This document shows, piece after piece, positions 7,584 to 15,844 of a stretch of DNA of 34,770 bases. The translations under genes were made by a program, and so were the position numbers. Numbering within the stretch: the first letter of the stretch is position 1; each line of letters begins with the position of its first letter. The notes beneath the pieces are model-generated. The model did no database searches. It worked only from the letters and a program-made list of their open reading frames with translations, and was not told the origin of the DNA. This stretch comes from Methanosphaera sp. Lineage in GTDB: Archaea > Methanobacteriota > Methanobacteria > Methanobacteriales > Methanobacteriaceae. Location of the stretch: contig DUHK01000116.1 in the NCBI GenBank assembly GCA_013330915.1, positions 1 to 34,770 of the forward strand, written 5' to 3'.

Positions 7584-8687
7584 TTATCTTTCTAATTTTC
7601 CTTCTATAAATTCATCCACTTTATCGTGAGCAATATCATCTGGATATTGTATTGGTGGATGTTTCATGGTGTATGAAGATATGGATGTTAAAGCTCCACT
7701 AATGTTTCTGTTTAATGCTACCTTACAACATCTTATTGCATCAATCACACATCCAGCACTGTTTGGACTGTCTTCTACACTTAATCTTAATTCGATGTTC
7801 ATTGGAACATCACCGAAGGTTCTACCTTCCATTCTTAAGAAACAAAGTTTATTGTCTTTTTGCCAGGCCACGTAGTCACTTGGTCCGATGTGTATGTCGT
7901 CTTCATCCAGTCTATGTGCCAGTACTGATTGTACAGCTTCTGTTTTGGATTCTCTTTTTGATGCTAATCTGTCTCTGTTTAGCATATTCAGGAAGTCAGT
8001 ATTACCACCAGTATTTAATTGATAAGTTCTGTCTAATCTAACTCCTCTGTCTCTGAATAAGCTGGCTAATGTTCTGTGAGTTATTGTTGCTCCTATTTGT
8101 GCTTTAATATCGTCACCAACACAAGGTAATCCTGCTTCTTTAAATTTAGCTTCATATTCTGGGTCACTTACTATGAATATAGGAACACAGTTTACAAAAG
8201 CGATTCCAGCATCTAAAGCACAATCAGCATAGAATTTTCCAGCTTTTTCTGATCCTACAGGCAAATAATTCACAAGAATTTCTGCACCACTTTCTTTTAA
8301 CAATTCAACAATTTCTTCTTTGCTTTTTTCAGCTTCATCTGATACTACAAAAGTTAAATCTTCTTTGAATTCACTCATGTGTGGTGCTACTCCATCAAGA
8401 ACTTTTCCCATGGATACTTTGACGCCCATTTCTTTCATATCTGGATAGAAAATAGTTGTACAATTTGGTTTTGCATAAATAGCTTCACTAACGTCTTTTC
8501 CAACTTTTCTTTTATCAATATCAATGGCTGCTACTACTTCAATATCTGAAGGTTTGTATCCTTCAATAGACCAATGCATTAATCCATCAACATCAGCTTC
8601 ATTTTTATCTGCATAGTAATATATTCCTTGGATTAATGAACTTGCACAGTTACCTATTCCGACAACTGCAATTTTAATTTTCTCCAT
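7584..8687 (-). CDS. ino1: myo-Inositol-1-phosphate synthase
   Basis: A 367-residue NAD-dependent enzyme turning glucose-6-phosphate into L-myo-inositol-1-phosphate, used in archaea for archaetidylinositol lipids. The N-terminal Rossmann motif is VVGIGNCASSLIQG. Further marks are EVVAAIDIDKRKVGKDV, VNYLPVGSEKA, the GDDIKAQIGATITHR catalytic segment and LNTGGNTDFLNM. This is the short archaeal/actinobacterial type (about 360-390 residues), not the longer eukaryotic form. The start ATG follows AAGGTG with six bases of spacing. It is a single-gene unit facing trm56. Confidence 0.95.
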   Translation of the reverse strand: MEKIKIAVVGIGNCASSLIQGIYYYADKNEADVDGLMHWSIEGYKPSDIEVVAAIDIDKRKVGKDVSEAIYAKPNCTTIFYPDMKEMGVKVSMGKVLDGVAPHMSEFKEDLTFVVSDEAEKSKEEIVELLKESGAEILVNYLPVGSEKAGKFYADCALDAGIAFVNCVPIFIVSDPEYEAKFKEAGLPCVGDDIKAQIGATITHRTLASLFRDRGVRLDRTYQLNTGGNTDFLNMLNRDRLASKRESKTEAVQSVLAHRLDEDDIHIGPSDYVAWQKDNKLCFLRMEGRTFGDVPMNIELRLSVEDSPNSAGCVIDAIRCCKVALNRNISGALTSISSYTMKHPPIQYPDDIAHDKVDEFIEGKLER

Positions 8688-8819
8688 AATTACACCTTTG
8701 TTAATTAAATTTTAAAAGAAATTAAATTTATTAAATAATATTTTTAATATTTTTAAAATTTATTAGATTACTAAATAAATATTTCATGTTTTTAGATAAT
8801 AAATTTATTGATTTTTTTC

Positions 8820-9710
8820 TTAATTAAATTTCAATGATTTTGATATTTTAGCACTCATATCATCGGCTTGGTGGAGTGCTATTGCTTCAGGAAGTTTAGG
8901 ACTAACAGAAGAACCCCAACCAAGTTCAACATCTCCATGATGACTTAAAATTAAATGTAATATGTCGTTCTTTCTTTTTTCAGAGATGTTTAACGAGTTT
9001 ATTTTTTCTTTTACAATACATGCACCTATAAAAATATGATCTAAAAGAATTCCTTTGTTATTTATATTAATTTGTTCTGTCTGATAATCGTAGGTTTCAA
9101 TTTTTCCAATATCGTGGAGAATAGCTCCGGTAATTAATAAATCGCTATCAATATCCTCATAAATTGTTGAAATGGTTTTACATATTTCTACTACTTCGTT
9201 TGTATGAACTAGCAATCCTCCTTTATAATTATGATGATGTTTCTTTGCAGCAGGAGCTGAAATAAACTTTTCAAAGAATAATTCATCTTCAAATAAGGAT
9301 ATTAATATGTTTTTCAGATCTTTATCCTCAATCTCTTTAATTGTATTGATTAAATATTCAATGTGGCTGTCCTGATTTTCTATCTGAATTATAAACTCTT
9401 TTTCATCGTAATTTTTAGCCAAAATAATATTGTCTATCAGTATATTGTAATTGTTTGTATCTACAGGAAACTCCTGGACTTTTCCGTTGATGTTGTAAAT
9501 GTTACCTTCTTCTATTTTGTCAAATATGTTACGGGTTTTTTTGTTGAACATACGACCAATAATTTGTCCAGTTTTATCCTGTAAAACCAATTCCAAATAG
9601 GGTTTGTTTGTCTTAGTTTTTTTAATAGTTTTTTCCACAATTAGAAATTGACTGGTAATCCGTCGTGTATGATTTAATTTCTTAACATAATCTTCATATT
9701 TTTTTGTCAA
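8820..9710 (-). CDS. OB-fold plus HD-domain phosphohydrolase (YhaM-like 3'-5' exoribonuclease)
   Basis: 296 residues. An N-terminal OB-fold nucleic-acid-binding domain (about 15-95, with LQDKTGQIIGRMF) is followed by an HD domain: His169 in GGLLVHTNEV, the HD pair at 199-200 (AILHDIGKIE), HH at 257-258 (LSHHGD) and a late LHQADDMSAK. This order matches bacterial YhaM, a 3'-to-5' exoribonuclease, and archaeal homologues; RNA degradation is therefore the likely role, not demonstrated here. The start is TTG at 9710, supported by GAAGGAAG just upstream. It follows the pilus genes on the same strand after about 60 bases; a shared transcript is possible but the spacer contains a TATA-like sequence of its own. 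Confidence 0.8.
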   Translation of the reverse strand: MTKKYEDYVKKLNHTRRITSQFLIVEKTIKKTKTNKPYLELVLQDKTGQIIGRMFNKKTRNIFDKIEEGNIYNINGKVQEFPVDTNNYNILIDNIILAKNYDEKEFIIQIENQDSHIEYLINTIKEIEDKDLKNILISLFEDELFFEKFISAPAAKKHHHNYKGGLLVHTNEVVEICKTISTIYEDIDSDLLITGAILHDIGKIETYDYQTEQININNKGILLDHIFIGACIVKEKINSLNISEKRKNDILHLILSHHGDVELGWGSSVSPKLPEAIALHQADDMSAKISKSLKFN

Positions 9711-9770
9711 TTTTTTCTTCCTTCATTGTTTTATACTATAATTTTAATTTTTTCAATTAATAAATATTAT

Positions 9771-10619
9771 TTAACCAATGTCAGGTTCCAATTCTCTGAT
9801 TATTATAATGATAAAAACCAAAATCATTGGAAAAAAGAATAAATATAATATTATTAACATTTCTGATTTTATTACTGAATCCATTAGAGTCGTTACAGCT
9901 ATTATTAGAATAAATAATAATACTGGAATGATAATGCCAATAAACATATACAAAAGCATTATTGCATTTAATTTTTCAGAATATTCTCTGTATTTTATTC
10001 TGGAATTATACGAATTTTCCCTTGCCAGAGCTTTTAATGTGTCAGCAAGGTTACCTCCATTGTTCAGGGTTCTGATTACTTGACTTGAAAATTTATCAAT
10101 ACTTTCTAATTTGCAACGTTTGGATAGGTTCTCAAATGCTTTTACATAGTTTGATTCATATTGTATTTCATTTAATGTAATTTGAAATTCTCTGGATAAT
10201 TCTCCATAATTACTGTTTGTAATGCTTTTAATTGAATCATACAATCCAATACCTGCCTTTAGCTGTGTTGAAATCTGCATCAGTGCAAATGGAAATTCAC
10301 GTGATATCTCTTTTTTTCTTCTTTTTTCCTTCATTTTTGGAAGTGAATCTTTGAATAATGCTATCAAAAAGATTATCATAACAATTTTAAGTGTCATTCC
10401 TAAATTTCGTGTAAGTATTAAGAAGAATATGCAAATAAGTGGTAAAGTGAGTACTTGTCTGTTGATACTCTTTTTCCTATTTTTCTTTAGTTCCAGAATT
10501 TCATCTATTATTTCATCTTCGATTTTTTCTTTATCTTTATTTTGATAATTTTTAGACAGTACTCTTTTAAAAGTCATTAGGGTTATGGTCCCTATTTTAA
10601 TTAAGATTTTTTTAAACAT
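9771..10619 (-). CDS. Type IV pilus / type II secretion platform protein (T2SF domain, TadC/FlaJ-like)
   Basis: 282-residue membrane protein. Two hydrophobic segments lie at about 55-90, a T2SF cytoplasmic domain at about 105-210 (EFPFALMQISTQLKAGIGL, then TLNNGGNLADTLKALA) and two more strong hydrophobic segments at about 220-275. Such proteins form the inner-membrane platform on which the secretion ATPase assembles pilins. It lies ten bases after the ATPase gene and has no clear ribosome binding site, so translation is probably coupled. The single T2SF domain and paired partner elsewhere in the window (18252-19175) recall the TadB/TadC arrangement. The exact appendage made is unknown. Confidence 0.85.
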   Translation of the reverse strand: MFKKILIKIGTITLMTFKRVLSKNYQNKDKEKIEDEIIDEILELKKNRKKSINRQVLTLPLICIFFLILTRNLGMTLKIVMIIFLIALFKDSLPKMKEKRRKKEISREFPFALMQISTQLKAGIGLYDSIKSITNSNYGELSREFQITLNEIQYESNYVKAFENLSKRCKLESIDKFSSQVIRTLNNGGNLADTLKALARENSYNSRIKYREYSEKLNAIMLLYMFIGIIIPVLLFILIIAVTTLMDSVIKSEMLIILYLFFFPMILVFIIIIIRELEPDIG

Positions 10620-10629
10620 TTTTTTTATA

Positions 10630-11976
10630 TTATTGGTTCTGATTATGATAGTCGTTTATCAGCTTTGTTGTGTCGGCCGTGTTTTCTTTATTTTTCATAT
10701 TTTCTAGCAGGTATTTCTCTCGTCTTTCAATTTCTTTTGTGATTTCTTTCATTGTCATTCCTTTCATTGACGCAATATTGTTTAATGCTTTTGAATTAAT
10801 TGCAGTATATTCTAATCTGTCCAGTGAATAATCGTACTGATATATCTTGTTAAGCTGAATTTTTCCCATTTCCATTCCTACCACTTCAGATACTTCTGTT
10901 ATTCTTCGAATTATCCCTTTTTCAGGATGATATATTCTATTTTGCATTAATATGATATCAATTGAATTAATCATTATTGTGGGAACGTTCATTGGGGGAT
11001 TGGTTAGTCTTGAAATAGTTTCCTGACTGGAATTTGCATGTAGTGTTCCCATACCGGAATGACCTGTATTCAAGGCACCAAACAATGTGATTGCCTCTTT
11101 GGATCGTACTTCTCCAACTATGATTCTGTCGGGTCGTTGTCGAAGTGAATTTTTTAACAGTATGTCCATGTTTATTTCACCCTTTCCTTCTATATTGGGT
11201 GGTCGGGTTTCAGTTCTTATAACATGTTCATGGGGTATTTGTAATTCTAAAGTATCTTCAATGGTAATTATTCTTTCATTCGGTGGTATGAATGAAGTTA
11301 ACGTGTTTAATGTCGTGGTTTTTCCAGAACTGGTTCCTCCAGATATGAGTATGTTGGATGGCCTGATATCATAACCGTCAATATTTATCCATAAAAATGA
11401 AGCTAAATGAGAACTAATAGTATTTGATTCAATCAGATTCAGGATTGTTAATTGTTCTTTTTGAAATTTTCTAATTGTTAATGTTGATCCATCTGCTGTT
11501 ACGGGTGGTATGGTTGCGTTTACTCTACTTCCATTAGGTAATCTTGCATCAAGTATCGGTGTTTCAGTATCTATTTTTCTTTGAACGTAATTTGCTATTT
11601 TATTTATTATCTGTCTGATTTCAGGTTCTGAAAGGCTTATTTCAGTAATCATCATGCCTTGATTTCTATGATATACGTATACTGGCTTATTTTTTCCTAT
11701 TATCATTATTTCTTCTAGATTGTCATCTTTTAAAAGCGGGTTAATTTTTCCGTATCCCTTAAGGTCATTTGTTAGTTTGTCTATGATTTTTTTTGAATTG
11801 GTTGATTTTGTTGTAATCAGATTTTTAATCTCATTTGTTTGGATGTTCGGTGTTTTGTCGTTTACCTTTAGTTGTATTAGTTTTTCTTTTATTTTTTGAT
11901 ATTCCTTTTCTTCCTTTTTGGACATTCTTCCTGTAGTTTTACTTTTATATACTGGCAAGTTGTTCTGTTTTATCAT
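10630..11976 (-). CDS. Type II/IV secretion system ATPase (TadA/GspE/ArlI-like)
   Basis: A 448-residue cytoplasmic hexameric ATPase that powers pilin assembly or secretion. Walker A is GGTSSGKT at 213-220, the Asp box ITIEDTLELQ is at about 237-246, Walker B is RPDRIIVGEVR at 281-291, and the His box is GHSGMGTLHANS at 305-316. The N-terminal domain (about 60-195) has the LDARLPNGSRVNATIPP signature. It most resembles the archaeal CpaF/TadA branch. No ribosome binding site is seen before the ATG; a TATA-like box at 12001-12014 on the minus strand lies about 31 bases upstream, so the mRNA may be nearly leaderless. It is co-transcribed with the platform protein. Confidence 0.92.
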   Translation of the reverse strand: MIKQNNLPVYKSKTTGRMSKKEEKEYQKIKEKLIQLKVNDKTPNIQTNEIKNLITTKSTNSKKIIDKLTNDLKGYGKINPLLKDDNLEEIMIIGKNKPVYVYHRNQGMMITEISLSEPEIRQIINKIANYVQRKIDTETPILDARLPNGSRVNATIPPVTADGSTLTIRKFQKEQLTILNLIESNTISSHLASFLWINIDGYDIRPSNILISGGTSSGKTTTLNTLTSFIPPNERIITIEDTLELQIPHEHVIRTETRPPNIEGKGEINMDILLKNSLRQRPDRIIVGEVRSKEAITLFGALNTGHSGMGTLHANSSQETISRLTNPPMNVPTIMINSIDIILMQNRIYHPEKGIIRRITEVSEVVGMEMGKIQLNKIYQYDYSLDRLEYTAINSKALNNIASMKGMTMKEITKEIERREKYLLENMKNKENTADTTKLINDYHNQNQ

Positions 11977-12063
11977 AATATTTTTCTAATACATATTATT
12001 ACTTTATATTATAATAAGTATTACATATTAAAAATAATTATTTTGAAAACCATATATTAATCC
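11977..12063. promoter_or_regulatory. Divergent AT-only promoter region, pilus ATPase / methyltransferase
   Basis: The 87-bp spacer contains ACTTTATATTATAA (12001-12014), a TATA box for the leftward ATPase gene, and ACATATTAAAAAT (about 12023-12035), a candidate for the rightward gene. Neither gene has a ribosome binding site, so transcripts probably begin at or very near the start codons. Confidence 0.4.
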
Positions 12064-13002
12064 ATGAAGTGTCAATGTAAAACAAATTGTATCCAAGAAA
12101 AAAAATATGTTTTGAAGGATATAGAAGAGTTGTACCATCCTTGTCCGGATTGTTCTACTAAAAAACTAAAAAAAGCAATTCCACTAAAAAGACAGATTAA
12201 ACTTTCAAAAATTAATAAGAATTATCTTAAGTGTGAAACCTGTGGAAAACGACACATGGATATAGTGATGGCACATGTATTAAAGGTTATGATTGATGAA
12301 AATCAGATATCTCCATCTGCATCAATAAGGCATGTTGGCGTTCCATTGATTACGCCTGCAATTTTTTTGGACAAGTTGCCATATCTTTCGGAAAAATCAT
12401 TGGTAATTATCACGACATTTTGTGACAATGAAACAGCCATTAAAATAATTGAAGAAGTGCCAGAGATAAAGGCCATAATCAAAGGAGATACAAAAATTAC
12501 CATAGGTAAACTTAACGAAAATGAATCAGTCACCAACTATGAACTTTTGGGTGGTTGTGATATACGTTGCGATATCCAATATACTGATTTGGGTCCAATA
12601 TTGATTTATAAAAATCAATCCAAAGTTCATATAGAATATCCTAAGGAAAAATCTCCGAAAATTCAACAATTGTCCGAAGTTCTGGACAAATATGATAATC
12701 CAACAGTACTGGATGCAATGTGCGGTCCGGGAACATTAGGCATTTATGCCTTGATGAAGAATGCCAAGAAAGTTGTGTTCAACGATATTTACGATGAAGC
12801 AGTTGAATCCCTGAAAATCAATCTGGAAATCAACCAAATCAATGAAAACGCCTACGAAATTTTAAATGAGAATTTACTTAACTTACAGGACGTTCTTGAT
12901 GAAAAGTTTGATATTGGTATCATAGATACATTTCCTGATAATGATACGTCAGTATATATGGAGTATTTGAAGGAATTATGTGATGATATAATCATAATAT
13001 GA
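12064..13002 (+). CDS. Cysteine-rich class I SAM-dependent methyltransferase, substrate unknown
   Basis: 312 residues. The N-terminus carries likely metal-binding cysteines: Cys3, Cys5 and Cys9, CPDC at 27-30 and CETC at 57-60. A middle domain of unknown fold (about 75-195) precedes a Rossmann-type methyltransferase domain with motif I VLDAMCGPGTLGI (215-227), the acidic motif II VVFNDIYDEAVESLKINLEIN and a DIGIIDTFP motif IV region. The segment FNDIYDEAVESLKINLEIN resembles tRNA methyltransferases of the Trm5 group, so an RNA substrate is plausible but unproven. There is no ribosome binding site; possibly leaderless. The last codon abuts the stop of the convergent membrane protein gene with no spacer. 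Confidence 0.65.
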   Translation: MKCQCKTNCIQEKKYVLKDIEELYHPCPDCSTKKLKKAIPLKRQIKLSKINKNYLKCETCGKRHMDIVMAHVLKVMIDENQISPSASIRHVGVPLITPAIFLDKLPYLSEKSLVIITTFCDNETAIKIIEEVPEIKAIIKGDTKITIGKLNENESVTNYELLGGCDIRCDIQYTDLGPILIYKNQSKVHIEYPKEKSPKIQQLSEVLDKYDNPTVLDAMCGPGTLGIYALMKNAKKVVFNDIYDEAVESLKINLEINQINENAYEILNENLLNLQDVLDEKFDIGIIDTFPDNDTSVYMEYLKELCDDIIII

Positions 13003-14241
13003 TTACATCAATCCAAGATAAGTTATTATTGATGGTACAATCAAAACACCCATCAAACTACTTTTATTCAGGTTCAATGAATTTACAATAAGACCCAATG
13101 AGATACTGGTCATGTAACAAAGTAATGCATAATACAAAGAATCATTTGTAAAAAATGTAAATAAAATAATTATCAGAGTTAATGATGCGATTATAATATA
13201 ATTTAGTTTATTATAATCTATTTTTATCATGTTGTCAATCATGTGATCACCTATTTTTATGGAAATAACAGTTGCAATTGAAACACTAGTTAATGAAACA
13301 AGAATGAAAAATATTACCTCTTCAATGCTTATGTTGGGCATAATGTTTCCGATATATACGCTAATTGCACTTCGGGGATTGTTTATTAAATATATGGATA
13401 TTAAGGAAAACAATGTGTCCGAGATATTGACTCCACTGTTTGTTATTAGAAATTCCTCTGAGTTGATATTTTTATTTAATGTTATGCTTTGTGCAATTAT
13501 GCTTCCTTGTGCAGGTCCTAACCCCGGCAATAATCCTAAAACACATCCGGATATGCTTCCAGCAATTGCCGATTTTTTAAATTCACTGTTTATGATGATG
13601 TTCTTGTTTTTGTTTTGTGGCGGAATTTTGGATTTTGAATTTATTGAATACAATAAATTACTTACACTAAATAATCCTGATAACATTATCATTAAAGCCA
13701 AATTATTTCCAAAATTACTTTTTAATACAAAAATACCTAATATTCCTGAGGTTAATAGTATCAGTATGTTTTTCAATCTTTTTTCTTTTTTATTAAAGAA
13801 GAACATCATGATAATCATTGTAATTAATAGAATAATTCCTATGTGATTTTTGAGCATATTGTAAATAAGGGGTAACAGTAACATTATTAATGGCATAAGC
13901 AGTATTAAAAATATTATTGAAAAATAGCCTCCTAAACTTATTAATCTGATTGCTTTTTTTCCTTTTCCCTGAAATAACAGGTTATGTCCTGGTTGTATGG
14001 TTAAAATACTATCTTCTTCTGGAATTCCCAGAAGCAGTGAAGGAATGAACTCTATCATAGCATGACATATTGACATGCTTACAAGAAAAGTGCAGAAAGT
14101 TAAATCGTTAGTATACGTTAATAGTTCGTCAGATATTGAAAAGAGTATTATTCCGATTGTATTTACATGTAATCCTGGGGTGATTCCAGATACTACTCCC
14201 ATTAAAATTCCTAAAATAATTGCTATTATATAATCCAACAT
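13003..14241 (-). CDS. TctA-like polytopic membrane protein (DUF112/COG1784)
   Basis: A 412-residue membrane protein with about ten hydrophobic segments. GVVSGITPGLHVNTIG near the N-terminus and the internal GCVLGLLPGLGPAQGS repeat match the twin glycine/proline motifs of the TctA family, the large membrane subunit of tripartite tricarboxylate transporters. No TctB or periplasmic TctC is present nearby, consistent with the archaeal stand-alone COG1784 branch, whose substrate is unknown. It may be a transporter; substrate should not be assumed to be a tricarboxylate. It forms a single-gene unit, converging without spacer on the methyltransferase gene. Confidence 0.8.
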   Translation of the reverse strand: MLDYIIAIILGILMGVVSGITPGLHVNTIGIILFSISDELLTYTNDLTFCTFLVSMSICHAMIEFIPSLLLGIPEEDSILTIQPGHNLLFQGKGKKAIRLISLGGYFSIIFLILLMPLIMLLLPLIYNMLKNHIGIILLITMIIMMFFFNKKEKRLKNILILLTSGILGIFVLKSNFGNNLALMIMLSGLFSVSNLLYSINSKSKIPPQNKNKNIIINSEFKKSAIAGSISGCVLGLLPGLGPAQGSIIAQSITLNKNINSEEFLITNSGVNISDTLFSLISIYLINNPRSAISVYIGNIMPNISIEEVIFFILVSLTSVSIATVISIKIGDHMIDNMIKIDYNKLNYIIIASLTLIIILFTFFTNDSLYYALLCYMTSISLGLIVNSLNLNKSSLMGVLIVPSIITYLGLM

Positions 14242-14334
14242 AATTTTTAATAATTATTATAAAAAAAGTATTACTTATGTTTTGTCATAATTTCTAAAAC
14301 TCGGATAAATCAATAAAAAAAGAAAATGTTGTAA

Positions 14335-14354
14335 GTAAATATTCAAATATTTAC
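14335..14354 (-). terminator. Stem-loop at the end of the ycaO-ef1b operon
   Basis: GTAAATAT (14335-14342) and ATATTTAC (14347-14354) are exact inverted copies around a four-base loop and overlap the ef1b stop codon. Read on the minus strand, a T-rich stretch ending in seven T follows about 15 bases later. This suits transcription termination of the operon. Confidence 0.5.
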
Positions 14355-14617
14355 ATTAATCTTGTCATGTGGGTAACTTCAACAGTTGCCACATCACTTA
14401 AATCTGCAATAGCTTTTTCGGCAGCTTCACTTCCACCTTCACCATCGTCTACTACAACGGTAACTATTAATGCAACTAAACCAAAACCAATAGGTTCTTC
14501 TTCAATTCTTTCGAATTCTTTTTCATCAACTACATCTTTAATTGATGCTTTTAATGCTTCTAAGTCTACTTCAGGACTTTCAGGCATTACTTTTAATGTT
14601 ACGGCTACTTCTCCCAT
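14351..14617 (-). CDS. ef1b: Translation elongation factor 1-beta (aEF-1beta)
   Basis: 88 residues; the guanine-nucleotide exchange factor that recycles GDP-bound EF-1alpha. Family marks are MGEVAVTLKVMPESPEVDLEAL at the N-terminus, EEPIGFGLVALIVTVVVDDGEGG in the middle and the C-terminal LSDVATVEVTHMTRLM, all typical of the archaeal protein. The ATG at 14617 is chosen over an in-frame TTG at 14623, because the AGGAGA ribosome binding site is eight bases before ATG but only about two before TTG. It follows the zinc-ribbon gene by 36 bases; the pair is commonly adjacent in euryarchaea. Confidence 0.95.
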   Translation of the reverse strand: MGEVAVTLKVMPESPEVDLEALKASIKDVVDEKEFERIEEEPIGFGLVALIVTVVVDDGEGGSEAAEKAIADLSDVATVEVTHMTRLM

Positions 14618-14653
14618 AATCAAATCTCCTTTTGTTTTATCGGTAAAATAAAT

Positions 14654-14818
14654 CTATGGTCCTTTGAAACCACATTCACATGTGTATTCGTGTCCAAAAG
14701 TTCTGCATTTAGGACATCTGTAAATATCTGCATCACATTCAGGACAGTGGAATTTCACATATTCATCGATTGGTGAAATTTCTTGTTTACATGAAGTACA
14801 AGTCATTTTATCTGCCAT
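14654..14818 (-). CDS. Small double zinc-ribbon protein (HVO_2753-like)
   Basis: A 54-residue protein read directly from the sequence. Four cysteine pairs occur: CTSC (7-10), CPEC (25-28), CPKC (35-38) and CEC (47-49, followed by GFKGP), plus a histidine (His43). This CPxCG-rich architecture matches small archaeal zinc-finger proteins of the HVO_2753 type, generally found beside aEF-1beta; a translation or RNA-binding role is suspected but unproven. A strong GGAGGAG ribosome binding site lies a few bases before the ATG and overlaps the end of mfnE. Codon use matches its neighbours, and it is the fourth gene of the operon. Confidence 0.88.
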   Translation of the reverse strand: MADKMTCTSCKQEISPIDEYVKFHCPECDADIYRCPKCRTFGHEYTCECGFKGP

Positions 14819-14819
14819 G

Positions 14820-15479
14820 CTATTCTCCTCCTATATATGTATAAAAATTGTTAATATTATTATTGCTGTTTAAATGAGCCATAACCCTAGCAGGGTATTT
14901 CCCATTAATTACAAAACAGTCTAAATGATATTTAATTAGTAATTTTGGTAAACATTTATCAATACAAGTTTCTTTAAAAAATAATAGATCTTTTGCTTTT
15001 ATGTTTTTTATTAGTTTTTTATTATTTGAAGAAATGTTACCTCTATATATACCATCTACATTTGTTAATATTAATAGTTTGGCATTTAATTTATTTGCAA
15101 TCCAACATGCTATTGAATCACTGGTAACTTCCCAACTATGTTTAAGGGGATCCTCTTTTTTCAATAATTCATAAGTAAGTAGTAATGGTGTTTTATTAAG
15201 GTTATGTACCTTTTCAATCTCATCAAAAGAGGTTATTGCGATTATATCATCATTTTTGTCGGCAATAAAATTTCCAATAATATCCATACATTTAATGGCA
15301 TTCCAGTGATTCACGTCATCAGAAAAATGTTTTATTTTGTTAAATTCTCGTATATTATTAGCTAATGAACCTCCACCATTAATTAACACGGTTTTCTCAT
15401 TACTTTTAGTCAGTTGATTGCATAACTCTTCAGTATATTCGGGGAATAAACTGCCCCCAATTTTCACTACGGTAACCAT
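14820..15479 (-). CDS. mfnE: Amino acid kinase family protein, probable methanofuran kinase MfnE
   Basis: 219 residues of the amino-acid-kinase fold: VVKIGGSLF at the N-terminus (phosphate-binding lysine and glycines), VLINGGGSLANNIR (second glycine loop), WEVTSDSIACWIANKL and LTNVDGIYRG (nucleotide-binding region). In methanogens this short branch is MfnE, which phosphorylates 5-(aminomethyl)-3-furanmethanol phosphate to the diphosphate in methanofuran synthesis. The family has many relatives, so the specific name rests on recall of the methanogen branch and the operon with a methanogenesis marker (ycaO). It starts nine bases after pth2 with an AGGT ribosome binding site and ends one base before the zinc-ribbon gene. 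Confidence 0.75.
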   Translation of the reverse strand: MVTVVKIGGSLFPEYTEELCNQLTKSNEKTVLINGGGSLANNIREFNKIKHFSDDVNHWNAIKCMDIIGNFIADKNDDIIAITSFDEIEKVHNLNKTPLLLTYELLKKEDPLKHSWEVTSDSIACWIANKLNAKLLILTNVDGIYRGNISSNNKKLIKNIKAKDLLFFKETCIDKCLPKLLIKYHLDCFVINGKYPARVMAHLNSNNNINNFYTYIGGE

Positions 15480-15488
15480 TTCAAAAAC

Positions 15489-15827
15489 CTATAATAATTT
15501 TAAATGTCCTGTCAATTTGTCTATTTCTTCATCAGGGCCTGGTCCAACAGATAAACAGGTTTTTGTGCCTGGTTCAATCTGGGTATGGCCTGCATCCGTT
15601 ATCAATGAACAAGGTAAACCACTTTCCTTAATTATGAAATATAATTCCATTAACTCCTGTTCTGATGAGATTTTTAAAACAACCTTTTTTTGTCCTATTG
15701 ATTCCCATTCCCTAATGGTTTTTTTATCTGTTTTTTTATAACTTTCAAGACATGCATGGCAAGCCTGAGCAGCAATTTTACCTTTACCCATTTTTAAATC
15801 AGTTCTCATTACAATTGCTTGTTTCAT
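15489..15827 (-). CDS. pth2: Peptidyl-tRNA hydrolase, archaeal/eukaryotic type (Pth2)
   Basis: 112 residues. Releases peptides from peptidyl-tRNA that dissociates prematurely from ribosomes. The N-terminal KQAIVMRTDLKMGKGKIAAQ motif with the invariant lysines, AQACHACL, and the C-terminal ITDAGHTQIEPGTKTCLSVGPGP segment are diagnostic of Pth2. The start ATG has AGGAG eight bases upstream. It lies 17 bases after ycaO and nine before mfnE in one operon. No anomalies in length or motifs. Confidence 0.96.
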   Translation of the reverse strand: MKQAIVMRTDLKMGKGKIAAQACHACLESYKKTDKKTIREWESIGQKKVVLKISSEQELMELYFIIKESGLPCSLITDAGHTQIEPGTKTCLSVGPGPDEEIDKLTGHLKLL

Positions 15828-15844
15828 ATATAGTTCTCCTAAGC

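Noticed and set aside
13259..13846. 195-codon open frame antisense to the TctA-like gene
   Set aside because: The hydrophobic translation mirrors the membrane protein codons on the other strand; there is no ribosome binding site and no family resemblance.
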